Shown here one piece after another: positions 1 through 5,499 of a stretch of DNA of 8,619 nucleotides. This DNA is from Candidatus Uhrbacteria bacterium. Its GTDB lineage: Bacteria; Patescibacteriota; Patescibacteriia; 2-12-FULL-60-25. Made by a program: the position numbers and the translations under genes. A model generated the notes under the pieces. It had not been told where the DNA came from. It saw only the letters and a program-made list of their open reading frames with translations, and ran no database searches. Numbering within the stretch: position 1 is the first letter of the stretch; each line of letters begins with the position of its first letter. The DNA is taken from contig WJLP01000033.1 of NCBI GenBank assembly GCA_014728435.1, forward strand, positions 1 to 8,619, written 5' to 3'.

Positions 1-233
1 CAATGTCTCTTGCTCACCAAGTTGCATCTCTTTTTGCTGTTACACGTGGGCATTGTGATGAAGTTGAAATTGATAAGATTACCGAATGGGAACATGGCAT
101 GCACGAATATTTAGACACTGAAGCTGAAGGCCTGCTTATAGAGATGGAAGAAGTAGGGGAGCTGACTGATGAAATTGCTGAAAAATTAGAAACAACACTT
201 AAAAACTGGAACACCGTTTTCGCCGATAAATAA
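1..233 (+). CDS. atpA: F-type ATP synthase subunit alpha, C-terminal fragment (5' end outside window)
   Basis: This is the last 76 residues of the alpha subunit of the F1 head, the non-catalytic nucleotide-binding partner of beta in the alpha3beta3 hexamer. The reading frame is open from the window edge (first full codon at 3), so the ATG at 3 is almost certainly an internal Met: it sits in the family stretch that normally reads P-hydrophobic-S-x-x-x-Q-V. What is visible is the alpha C-terminal helical domain, including the motif around HQVASLFAVTRG, then EIDKITEWEHGMHEYL, and an acidic helical end finishing with NWNTVFADK. The nucleotide-binding domain lies upstream and is not seen. The TAA stop is at 231-233, and atpG starts 51 bases later on the same strand. 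Identity rests on this motif plus the following gamma-beta-epsilon genes. Confidence 0.93.
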   Translation, partial: MSLAHQVASLFAVTRGHCDEVEIDKITEWEHGMHEYLDTEAEGLLIEMEEVGELTDEIAEKLETTLKNWNTVFADK

Positions 234-284
234 TCATTTTAAGCGAAATACGTAATACGAAATTCGAAATACGATCAATAAGCT
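234..284 (+). repeat. Heptad repeat array in atpA-atpG spacer
   Basis: The 51-base spacer contains four back-to-back 7-bp units: GAAATAC (245), GTAATAC (252), GAAATTC (259) and GAAATAC (266). A diverged unit may follow at 273. Together they fill more than half of the spacer and end 12 bases before the atpG ATG. No Shine-Dalgarno-like purine run precedes that ATG. Confidence 0.75.
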
Positions 285-1238
285 ATGCCAGCTAACACAC
301 GCGCCATAAATTCACGACTCAAGTCGATCAAGAATACCAGAAAAATCACCAAAGCCATGGAACTCGTGGCCGGCGCTAAGATGCGCAAAGCCGTGCAAAT
401 GACTGTCGACAGCCGCAATTACAGCGGTCATATCAAGCAAATTGTTGACGATATCCTGCCGCTCATCAACCAACAATCCCACCCCTTGCTTTACGGGCGC
501 AAACAAGCAAGATCCAGCATACTCATTGTCGTCGCTTCAGACAGGGGGTTGTGCGGCGCGTTCAATGCTCAGCTTGTTAAAACTTGCAAGGAATTCATAA
601 GTAACAGACCCGAACCGTTCAAAATCATTACCGTGGGCAAAAAAGCGGAAGCGCCCATGCGCCGTCTGGGGGTAGAGGTGATGGCGTCTTTCGAGTCCAT
701 ATCCAATGCTCCGTCGTTTGACCGCACTCGAAGTACCGGAAAACTGGTTTATGACGAATTCCTGCAAAGTAAAGCGGACCGCGTCTTTCTGTGTTATTCA
801 GATTTCCGCTCCACCATTTCGCAAGTACCTACCATAGTTCAGCTTTTGCCCATCATCCCCGAACAAGACTTATCCGCGGAAATACTTACAGACGAACCCG
901 ACAAAGACCCTCGCGAAAAAATGACTCCCGCCGAAAGGTTGGCCCATGATCGTAAAAAAGCCGAAAAATATCCGCTGGACTATGAAGTAGTCTTTGAACC
1001 GACTCCCCGCCACGTGCTTGACCAGATGCTTCCCAGATTAATCGACACGCGACTTTATCAGGCCATGCTCGAATCCACCGCGTCCGAACACTCTGCCCGC
1101 ATGATGGCAATGAGAAATGCTACGGATTCAGCCGGGGAAATGATCGACTCGCTAACTCTTACTTTTAACCGCGCGCGCCAAGCCGGAATCACAGCAGAAA
1201 TCTCCGAAATCTCCGCCGGCAAAGCGGCTCTTGAATAA
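285..1238 (+). CDS. atpG: F-type ATP synthase subunit gamma
   Basis: This is the rotor shaft of F1: it turns inside the alpha3beta3 ring and couples proton flow through Fo to ATP synthesis. The N-terminal helix carries the family pattern (INSRLKSIKNTRKITKAMELVAGAKMRKA, residues 8-36, cited here by its key residues R11, K14, T18, K23, M25 and A32). The C-terminal helix has the conserved SEHSARMMAMRNATDSAGE segment and ends in EISEISAGKAALE, as in bacterial gamma. The Rossmann-like middle contains SDRGLCGAFN (residues 85-94). At 317 residues it is some 25-30 longer than typical bacterial gamma. The excess maps to a charged segment at about residues 198-231 (DEPDKDPREK to KKAEKYPLD), just before the second long helix. 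The start is chosen because MPANTR begins the conserved N-terminal helix. It lies between atpA and atpD on the same strand, in the usual order. Confidence 0.97.
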   Translation: MPANTRAINSRLKSIKNTRKITKAMELVAGAKMRKAVQMTVDSRNYSGHIKQIVDDILPLINQQSHPLLYGRKQARSSILIVVASDRGLCGAFNAQLVKTCKEFISNRPEPFKIITVGKKAEAPMRRLGVEVMASFESISNAPSFDRTRSTGKLVYDEFLQSKADRVFLCYSDFRSTISQVPTIVQLLPIIPEQDLSAEILTDEPDKDPREKMTPAERLAHDRKKAEKYPLDYEVVFEPTPRHVLDQMLPRLIDTRLYQAMLESTASEHSARMMAMRNATDSAGEMIDSLTLTFNRARQAGITAEISEISAGKAALE

Positions 1239-1335
1239 TAAATCACGTAACACGTAACAAGAATAAAGTTCATCACGTGTAATTTATATCACTCTTGAAA
1301 AACTTTTATCTTGATAAAACTTTTAACTAAATCAT
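1239..1335 (+). repeat. Heptad repeats and small hairpin in atpG-atpD spacer
   Basis: Two perfect tandem heptads, CACGTAA at 1244 and 1251, follow the atpG stop. A related segment, ATCACGTGTAAT, lies at 1272-1283. ACACGT (1250-1255) and ACGTGT (1275-1280) are inverted copies that could pair. Further on, TTTTATC (1304-1310) and GATAAAA (1313-1319) form a perfect A/T-rich inverted repeat around two bases, 16 bases before the atpD ATG. No convincing promoter or Shine-Dalgarno site is seen. Confidence 0.65.
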
Positions 1336-2700
1336 ATGAATGGTAAAATCACACAAGTTATCGGCCCGGTCGTAGACGTCCGCTTTCAAGGCGAACCTCC
1401 GGCAATTTTTAACGCCCTCACCATCGAACGCGAAGGCGGCAAGCTGGTTCTCGAAGTAGAGCAACACTTAGGCGAAGGTGAAGTACGCACTATTGCCATG
1501 TCCGGCACAGATGGTTTAGAACGTGGAATGGAAGTTGAAAATACAGGTAAACCAATCTCAGTCCCGGTTGGCGAAAAGACACTTGGGCGCATGTTCGACG
1601 TTTCCGGCAATGCGATTGATGGTAAAGGTGAAGTCGGCAACGAAACAACTTACCCGATTCACCGACCGGCCCCTTCTTTTGCCGAACAATCAACTGAAAC
1701 CGAAATTTTGGAAACAGGTATCAAAGTTGTCGATCTTATCTGCCCTTTCTTGAAAGGCGGTAAAATCGGACTTTTCGGCGGTGCCGGTGTTGGTAAAACT
1801 GTTATCGTTATGGAGCTTATCCATAATATTGCTACCGAGCACGGCGGTTACTCGGTTTTCGCAGGTGTAGGTGAACGCACTCGTGAAGGTAACGCTTTAT
1901 GGGAAGAGATGAATGAATCCGGAGTTATCGATAAAACCTCACTCGTCTTTGGCCAGATGAACGAACCGCCCGGCGCACGCGCACGTGTCGCGCTTAGCGG
2001 CCTCGCTATCGCCGAGTACTTCCGCGACGAGAAAAACCAAGACGTTCTTCTCTTTATCGACAATATTTTCCGCTTCACTCAAGCCGGCTCCGAGGTCTCC
2101 GCTCTCTTGGGCCGCATTCCGTCTGCTGTGGGCTATCAGCCAACTTTGGCCACTGAAATGGGCAACTTGCAAGAACGCATCACTTCAACCAACAAAGGTT
2201 CTATCACCTCAGTTCAGGCTGTTTATGTGCCTGCTGACGACCTTACCGACCCGGCTCCGGCTACCACATTTGCCCACTTGGACTCAACCGTTGTACTGAC
2301 CCGCAGTTTGGCAGAGCTTGGCATCTACCCGGCAGTTGATCCGTTAGACTCCAACTCCACCATCCTTGATCCCAAAGTGGTGGGCGAACGCCATTACAAA
2401 GTAGCTCGCGGAGTTCAGAAAGTTCTTCAACGTTACAAAGATCTTCAGGATATTATCGCAATTCTCGGTATGGACGAACTTTCAGAAGAAGACAAAATGA
2501 CGGTTGCTCGTGCTCGTAAAATCCAAAAATTCCTTTCTCAGCCTTTCTTTGTGGCCGAAGTCTTCACCAACAACCCCGGTAAATACGTAACTTTGGAACA
2601 AACCATAACCGGTTTCGAAGAAATCCTGGAAGGCAAACACGATGACAAGCCCGAACAAGCTTTTTACATGAAAGGCTCTATCGACGAAGTAGCAGAATAA
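1336..2700 (+). CDS. atpD: F-type ATP synthase subunit beta (catalytic)
   Basis: This is the catalytic subunit of F1, which binds ADP plus phosphate and makes or hydrolyses ATP on the cytoplasmic side of the membrane. In order: an N-terminal beta-barrel (about 1-75, starting MNGKITQVIGPVVDVRF), the nucleotide-binding domain with Walker A GGAGVGKT (residues 148-155, K154), the catalytic glutamate in GERTREGN (E180), Walker B LLFIDNIFRF (D242), and the ATPase alpha/beta signature PAVDPLDSNS near residue 333. The C-terminal helical domain carries the DELSEEDK catch motif, which interacts with gamma and epsilon. All key residues are present. At 454 residues it is at the short end of the family (about 460-480), with a clipped N-terminus. 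LICPFLKGGK precedes the P-loop where many bacteria have L-x-PY-x-KGGK. The ATG at 1336 starts the barrel directly, without an upstream Shine-Dalgarno motif. Confidence 0.99.
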   Translation: MNGKITQVIGPVVDVRFQGEPPAIFNALTIEREGGKLVLEVEQHLGEGEVRTIAMSGTDGLERGMEVENTGKPISVPVGEKTLGRMFDVSGNAIDGKGEVGNETTYPIHRPAPSFAEQSTETEILETGIKVVDLICPFLKGGKIGLFGGAGVGKTVIVMELIHNIATEHGGYSVFAGVGERTREGNALWEEMNESGVIDKTSLVFGQMNEPPGARARVALSGLAIAEYFRDEKNQDVLLFIDNIFRFTQAGSEVSALLGRIPSAVGYQPTLATEMGNLQERITSTNKGSITSVQAVYVPADDLTDPAPATTFAHLDSTVVLTRSLAELGIYPAVDPLDSNSTILDPKVVGERHYKVARGVQKVLQRYKDLQDIIAILGMDELSEEDKMTVARARKIQKFLSQPFFVAEVFTNNPGKYVTLEQTITGFEEILEGKHDDKPEQAFYMKGSIDEVAE

Positions 2701-2755
2701 AAAATAATCAAGTACCTAAACGTGGTACCCGGTACAAGGTACGCGGTACGCCAAT
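2701..2755 (+). repeat. Heptad repeat array (GGTAC type) in atpD-atpC spacer
   Basis: Four contiguous 7-bp units fill most of the spacer: GGTACCC (2724), GGTACAA (2731), GGTACGC (2738) and GGTACGC (2745). An inverted partner, GTACC, is at 2712-2716 and can pair with GGTAC at 2724-2728. The array ends four bases before the atpC ATG, so any ribosome-binding determinant would lie within the repeat itself. Confidence 0.78.
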
Positions 2756-3238
2756 ATGTCCCTCCTTCAATTCAAACTTATAACCCCCGAACGCATTGTC
2801 TTCGAAAAAAAGGTTTCCCAAGTAACCCTCCCTACAATGGATGGTGAAATTTCGATTCTACCGAGTCACATTCCATTGGTAGCGGAGCTGGTTCCGGGTG
2901 TGGCAATGCTCAGAGAACACAATCACTCCGAGGACGTGGCTGTCTCCGGCGGCTTCATTCAAGTTGATAAAGAGGGTAACGTCACAGTGCTGGCCGACAC
3001 AGCCGAAAGGGGAGAGGATTTAAATCTTAGAGACATTGAAGAAGCTAAAGCTCGCGCCGAACAAGTTATGCGTGAATCTGCCCGCGGCAATGACGAAGCC
3101 TTCGCACGCGCCGCCGCAGAACTGGAGCGTGAACTCGCTAGATACCGCGTAGCACGAAAATATAAAGCAGTAAAAAGCCAGCGCAGTCAGGAACCTCTAC
3201 CCGACTCCGAATTGACAGACGACACCGGACCAGTCTAA
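2756..3238 (+). CDS. atpC: F-type ATP synthase subunit epsilon
   Basis: This subunit attaches to gamma at the base of the rotor stalk and, in many bacteria, restrains ATP hydrolysis through its C-terminal helices. The N-terminal beta-sandwich covers about residues 1-85: LQFKLITPERIVFEKKV, then the conserved DGEISILPSHIPLVAEL, where the GE-x-x-x-LP-x-H core is diagnostic, and later VAVSGGFIQV. The two-helix C-terminal domain follows from DIEEAKARAEQ to about residue 138. The last 20 or so residues form a polar, acidic tail without obvious structure (SQEPLPDSELTDDTGPV), making the protein 160 residues against the usual 130-140. The start is fixed by the family N-terminus. It closes the atp gene set; the next gene is unrelated in function and follows after a repeat element. 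Confidence 0.96.
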   Translation: MSLLQFKLITPERIVFEKKVSQVTLPTMDGEISILPSHIPLVAELVPGVAMLREHNHSEDVAVSGGFIQVDKEGNVTVLADTAERGEDLNLRDIEEAKARAEQVMRESARGNDEAFARAAAELERELARYRVARKYKAVKSQRSQEPLPDSELTDDTGPV

Positions 3239-3249
3239 ATATAAATATC

Positions 3250-3369
3250 AATGCCAAATTGCGAATTACGAATGCCAAATTTAGGTATCACTGCGTGATA
3301 TTAAATAATATTAATTAATATCGCATAGCGATACAATTATTTGGCATTTGGCATTTGGCATTTGTAATT
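3250..3369 (+). repeat. Compound inverted-repeat element with heptad arms between atpC and thpR-like gene
   Basis: The left arm is a run of heptads: AATGCCA (3250), AATTGCG (3257), AATTACG (3264) and AATGCCA (3271). The right arm is TTTGGCA three times in tandem (3340, 3347, 3354). Positions 3264-3280 and 3353-3369 are inverted copies matching at 16 of 17 positions. Inside lie a hairpin TATCAC/GTGATA around TGC (3286-3300), a 14-bp perfect palindrome (3308-3321) and a second hairpin TATCGC/GCGATA around ATA (3319-3333). The whole could fold as a long stem with a branched head in RNA, or as a cruciform in DNA. It resembles REP/BIME or MITE-like units in architecture, but no family is recognised. 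It ends three bases before the next start codon. Confidence 0.8.
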
Positions 3370-3372
3370 AAA

Positions 3373-3915
3373 ATGAGATGTTTTCTCGGAATTCCTATCC
3401 CGGCTGATTGCCGCGAACAAATAAGAAACGCTTGGCACATTTCCGAAGAAGAGCGTCCTTTTTTGCGTTTGGTTGACCCGGGCCTTTGGCATGTAACAAT
3501 GGCTTTTTTCGGCGACATTAAATACGAAAATTTGCTTAAACTTTCTCAACTCATCGGCAATGCTTTGGAAACTCCGCCTGAGGGCGCTTTTGAAGTAACC
3601 GGAATCGAAACCTTTCCGACAAAGAGGCCTGTTATCTACATCGCAAAATGCGAACCCGAGCAAAAAATTGCCTGGCAAGACACGGTAGCCAACATTCGCG
3701 ACATGGCATCACTGATTGCTCCGCAAATCGACCGCAAGCCCTGGCAACCCCACATAACTCTGGCGCGCGCCCGCAATAAAAAAGCCCTCGACCCATTTGA
3801 AATGTCACTGGAAAATATCGGCTGGGTCCCTGAATTCGCCACTCTCTACATGAGCGAGCTAACCCCCGCCGGCCCCAAATACACTCCGCTTCACGAATAT
3901 CGACTTAACAATTAA
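3373..3915 (+). CDS. thpR: 2H-family RNA 2',3'-cyclic phosphodiesterase (2'-5' RNA ligase-like)
   Basis: This is a member of the 2H phosphoesterase superfamily, LigT/ThpR branch. Characterised relatives hydrolyse 2',3'-cyclic phosphate ends on RNA and can join RNA halves through 2'-5' bonds in vitro. The protein is 180 residues, normal for the family, and begins MRCFLGIPIP, matching the usual M-R-x-F-hydrophobic-A/G-I start. Both catalytic H-x-T-x motifs are present and properly spaced: H40-V-T42-M, followed by AFFGDI, and H127-I-T129-L, followed by ARAR. The C-terminus ends LHEYRLNN, as in the family. An in-frame TTG at 3355 would add six residues but lies inside the repeat arm, so the ATG at 3373 is preferred. 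The physiological substrate is not known from sequence. It may be co-transcribed with atpC, but the structured spacer makes that uncertain. Confidence 0.9.
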   Translation: MRCFLGIPIPADCREQIRNAWHISEEERPFLRLVDPGLWHVTMAFFGDIKYENLLKLSQLIGNALETPPEGAFEVTGIETFPTKRPVIYIAKCEPEQKIAWQDTVANIRDMASLIAPQIDRKPWQPHITLARARNKKALDPFEMSLENIGWVPEFATLYMSELTPAGPKYTPLHEYRLNN

Positions 3916-4025
3916 TTACTAATTGACGATTACCGATTAACAATTTTTGTCGCCTACGGCATTATTCTAAAATATATCCCGCCAGGGATTCCGACATCGG
4001 TAATTGGTAATCCGTAATTGGTAAT
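3916..4025 (+). repeat. Compound inverted-repeat element with heptad arms between thpR-like gene and wecG-like gene
   Basis: The left arm begins directly after the stop codon: TTACTAA (3916), TTGACGA (3923), TTACCGA (3930) and TTAACAA (3937). The right arm is CGGTAAT (3998), TGGTAAT (4005), CCGTAAT (4012) and TGGTAAT (4019). Read in inverted orientation, 3916-3945 and 3995-4024 agree at 22 of 30 positions by eye. Between them is a hairpin ATCCC/GGGAT around GCCA (3976-3989). TTGTCG (3947) and TAAAAT (3968) vaguely resemble a promoter, but the 15-bp spacing is poor. The element ends six bases before the next ATG. Its architecture mirrors the atpC-thpR element, with a different heptad. Confidence 0.75.
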
Positions 4026-4031
4026 TTAGTT

Positions 4032-4766
4032 ATGACATTTTCCGTCTTCAACCTCGTAATCCATGGATATAGCGTGAACCGTTTGATTCAGGAAGTTTTA
4101 ACTCGCGCCAGCTTAAACCAAAAAACCTGGATTGTTACTGCTAACCCTGAAATTTTATTACACGCTAAACAAGATAATCACTATTGGGACACTTTGCGCC
4201 AAGCTGATATTCGCTCTGTGGATGGTTTTGGCCTACAACTGGTCGGCTGGCTCAAAGGTAAACGCGCCGCCAGAGTCACCGGCGTTAAACTGGCCGACGA
4301 AGTCGCCAAATTTTGCGCCAAACAAGGCTGGTCGCTTGCCCTTATTGGCGGGCAAGACGGAGCCGCGGATAAATCTGCTTGGATGCTCAGAAAGCGCCAC
4401 CCGGAGCTCAAAATCTACGCCGAAACAGGCGGTATTATTTCTATAGACGGCATCGCTGATGAAGCGGGGGGGCAAGCCATCGCTCGCTTGGAAGAATACG
4501 AACCCGACGTTATCCTCGTAGCTTTTGGCCACCCCAAGCAAGAATTCTGGATCCAGCGCTACAAAGACAGATTTCCAACCACCAAACTCTTCATCGGCGT
4601 AGGCGGTACTCTCGACTTCTGGTCCGGCAATCTGCGCCGAGCGCCTCTCTGGATGCAAAAATTAGGCTTAGAATGGCTGTTCAGACTAATAATCGAACCT
4701 AAACGCTGGCCCCGCATTCTCAACGCCGTAATAATCTTCCCGATTAAAGCTTTATTCAGCAAATAA
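4032..4766 (+). CDS. WecG/TagA/CpsF family glycosyltransferase
   Basis: This is a GT26-type glycosyltransferase. Characterised relatives add N-acetylmannosamine or N-acetylmannosaminuronic acid from a UDP sugar to an undecaprenyl-linked GlcNAc, in wall teichoic acid, enterobacterial common antigen or capsule synthesis at the inner membrane face. Family landmarks appear in order: TANPEILLHA (residues 36-45, T36), the likely catalytic aspartate in S-VDGFG (D64), RVTGVKL (81-87), LALIGGQDGAA (102-112), VAFGHPKQEFWI (163-174) and GVGGTLDFWSGNLRRAP (189-205). The C-terminal basic and amphipathic tail (WLFRLIIEPKRWPR onward) matches the membrane-binding appendage known for TagA. At 244 residues the length is normal. 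The donor and acceptor cannot be told from sequence, so WecG, TagA and CpsF are equally possible names. No other polysaccharide gene is adjacent. It converges on the next gene, with 31 bases between the stops and no clear terminator. Confidence 0.92.
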   Translation: MTFSVFNLVIHGYSVNRLIQEVLTRASLNQKTWIVTANPEILLHAKQDNHYWDTLRQADIRSVDGFGLQLVGWLKGKRAARVTGVKLADEVAKFCAKQGWSLALIGGQDGAADKSAWMLRKRHPELKIYAETGGIISIDGIADEAGGQAIARLEEYEPDVILVAFGHPKQEFWIQRYKDRFPTTKLFIGVGGTLDFWSGNLRRAPLWMQKLGLEWLFRLIIEPKRWPRILNAVIIFPIKALFSK

Positions 4767-4797
4767 AAAAGTCTCCTCAAGGTCTGTTTTATAACTT

Positions 4798-5343
4798 CTA
4801 GTACAATTCTATCGTGGACCCAACCTGATCTTTGACTATTTGGCATCCATTGGGCCTGCCCGAACCATCATCAAATCCCGAACCGCAAGAGTTTTCAAAC
4901 ATCAACCAATTCTTTGTCATTTTTACAGGATACTCCTCGCCCCCGGCCGCGCATAAATCAAAATCCTTTTTAAACTCTTCAAGAGTTTGATAGTTGGCCA
5001 CATTGCGAATAACGACAACTCTATAAGTATCGCTCTCCTGACTTTCGCCTTTATACTTAAATTCATAAACAAACCTGGGCTCCGCCTCAAATTTTCTGAT
5101 CAACGTTTCCAGATATTGCGGTGGATGCTCGGTACCGCACTCATTAGCCAAGGCTCGCATATAGTCCAATGTATAAGCATGGCTATGTGCTTTTTTATTA
5201 ACCTCCACTTCTTGATGATTTGCCGTATAAGTTATAGGCGATCCGGTTGTATCAATCCGCGCGATAAAAAACAAAGATGCCCCAAAAACCAATGCCAAAG
5301 CAATTGAAATTACTATAATTTTGCGAGTGTATTCCTTTTCCAT
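4798..5343 (-). CDS. Membrane-anchored protein of unknown function with four extracytoplasmic cysteines
   Basis: No family is recognised. The 181-residue protein starts MEKEYTRK, a short positively charged cytoplasmic end, followed by one hydrophobic segment at about residues 9-28. No lipobox or clear signal-peptidase site is seen, so it is probably a single-pass anchor with the rest outside the membrane. The exposed part is charged, with alternating predicted strand and helix, and holds four cysteines: C69, C131, C153 and C167. The last two sit in a Gly-rich turn (NSCGSGFDDGSGRPNGCQ), and the four could form two disulfides. The whole frame is open, codon use matches the neighbours, and it has its own extended -10 promoter candidate, so it is likely real. 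It is convergent with the glycosyltransferase and divergent from gltX, giving no functional hint. Confidence 0.75.
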   Translation of the reverse strand: MEKEYTRKIIVISIALALVFGASLFFIARIDTTGSPITYTANHQEVEVNKKAHSHAYTLDYMRALANECGTEHPPQYLETLIRKFEAEPRFVYEFKYKGESQESDTYRVVVIRNVANYQTLEEFKKDFDLCAAGGEEYPVKMTKNWLMFENSCGSGFDDGSGRPNGCQIVKDQVGSTIELY

Positions 5344-5358
5344 ATAATATTTAACTGA

Positions 5359-5367
5359 ATTATAACA
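5359..5367 (-). promoter_or_regulatory. Extended -10 promoter candidate for the - strand membrane protein
   Basis: Read on the - strand the sequence is TGTTATAAT, a perfect TG-n-TATAAT extended -10 element. The TATAAT core occupies 5359-5364. Initiation about seven bases downstream would fall near 5352 and leave a leader of only about nine bases before the ATG at 5343. No good -35 is seen at 17 bp, which is acceptable for extended -10 promoters. Confidence 0.5.
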
Positions 5368-5433
5368 AATTTATGACAAGCTGGCTCTGAAATAAACCAA
5401 TATCAACTGCAATGCTTATTTTAGCGACCGGAT

Positions 5434-5459
5434 CACAGGGCTAAATATTAAACTCTGTG
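5434..5459 (+). other. Inverted repeat upstream of gltX
   Basis: CACAGGG (5434-5440) and CTCTGTG (5453-5459) can pair over seven positions with one G-T wobble around a 12-base A/T-rich centre. It lies between the two divergent promoters, just upstream of the proposed gltX -35. It could be an operator or a chance repeat. This 156-base divergent spacer has no heptad array. Confidence 0.35.
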
Positions 5460-5461
5460 GT

Positions 5462-5490
5462 TTGCTATTTACTGATATTTCACGTAAGAT
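5462..5490 (+). promoter_or_regulatory. Promoter candidate for gltX
   Basis: TTGCTA (5462-5467) and TAAGAT (5485-5490) are separated by exactly 17 bp; each matches its sigma70-type consensus at four of six positions. Initiation about seven bases after the -10 would fall at or just before the gltX ATG at 5500, implying a leaderless or nearly leaderless message. That agrees with the absence of a Shine-Dalgarno site. Confidence 0.35.
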
Positions 5491-5499
5491 TAGCCTATT

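Noticed and set aside
3..5. ATG at position 3 as a true start of a 76-residue gene
   Set aside because: The frame is open to the window edge and the protein matches only the C-terminal domain of ATP synthase alpha.
1295..1329. Promoter for atpD starting at TTGAAA (1295)
   Set aside because: No -10-like hexamer lies at 16-18 bp; the nearest A/T-rich hexamer is too far away.
3250..3369. CRISPR-like array
   Set aside because: The units are 7 bp with no spacers of regular length and no longer direct repeats; no cas gene is present.
3355..3372. Alternative TTG start adding six residues to the thpR-like protein
   Set aside because: The TTG falls inside the TTTGGCA repeat arm, and the family N-terminus begins at the ATG at 3373 (MRCFLGIPIP).
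3337..3678. 113-codon - strand frame crossing the repeat arm and the start of the thpR-like gene
   Set aside because: Its C-terminal part translates the heptad repeat and the rest is antisense to the 2H enzyme.
4233..4658. 141-codon open frame on the - strand inside the glycosyltransferase gene
   Set aside because: It is fully antisense to a gene with clear family motifs, and its translation shows no recognisable domain.
4767..4797. Bidirectional terminator between the convergent genes
   Set aside because: A/T runs are present on both sides, but no stem of useful length can be formed from the central GTCTCCTCAAGGTCTG.
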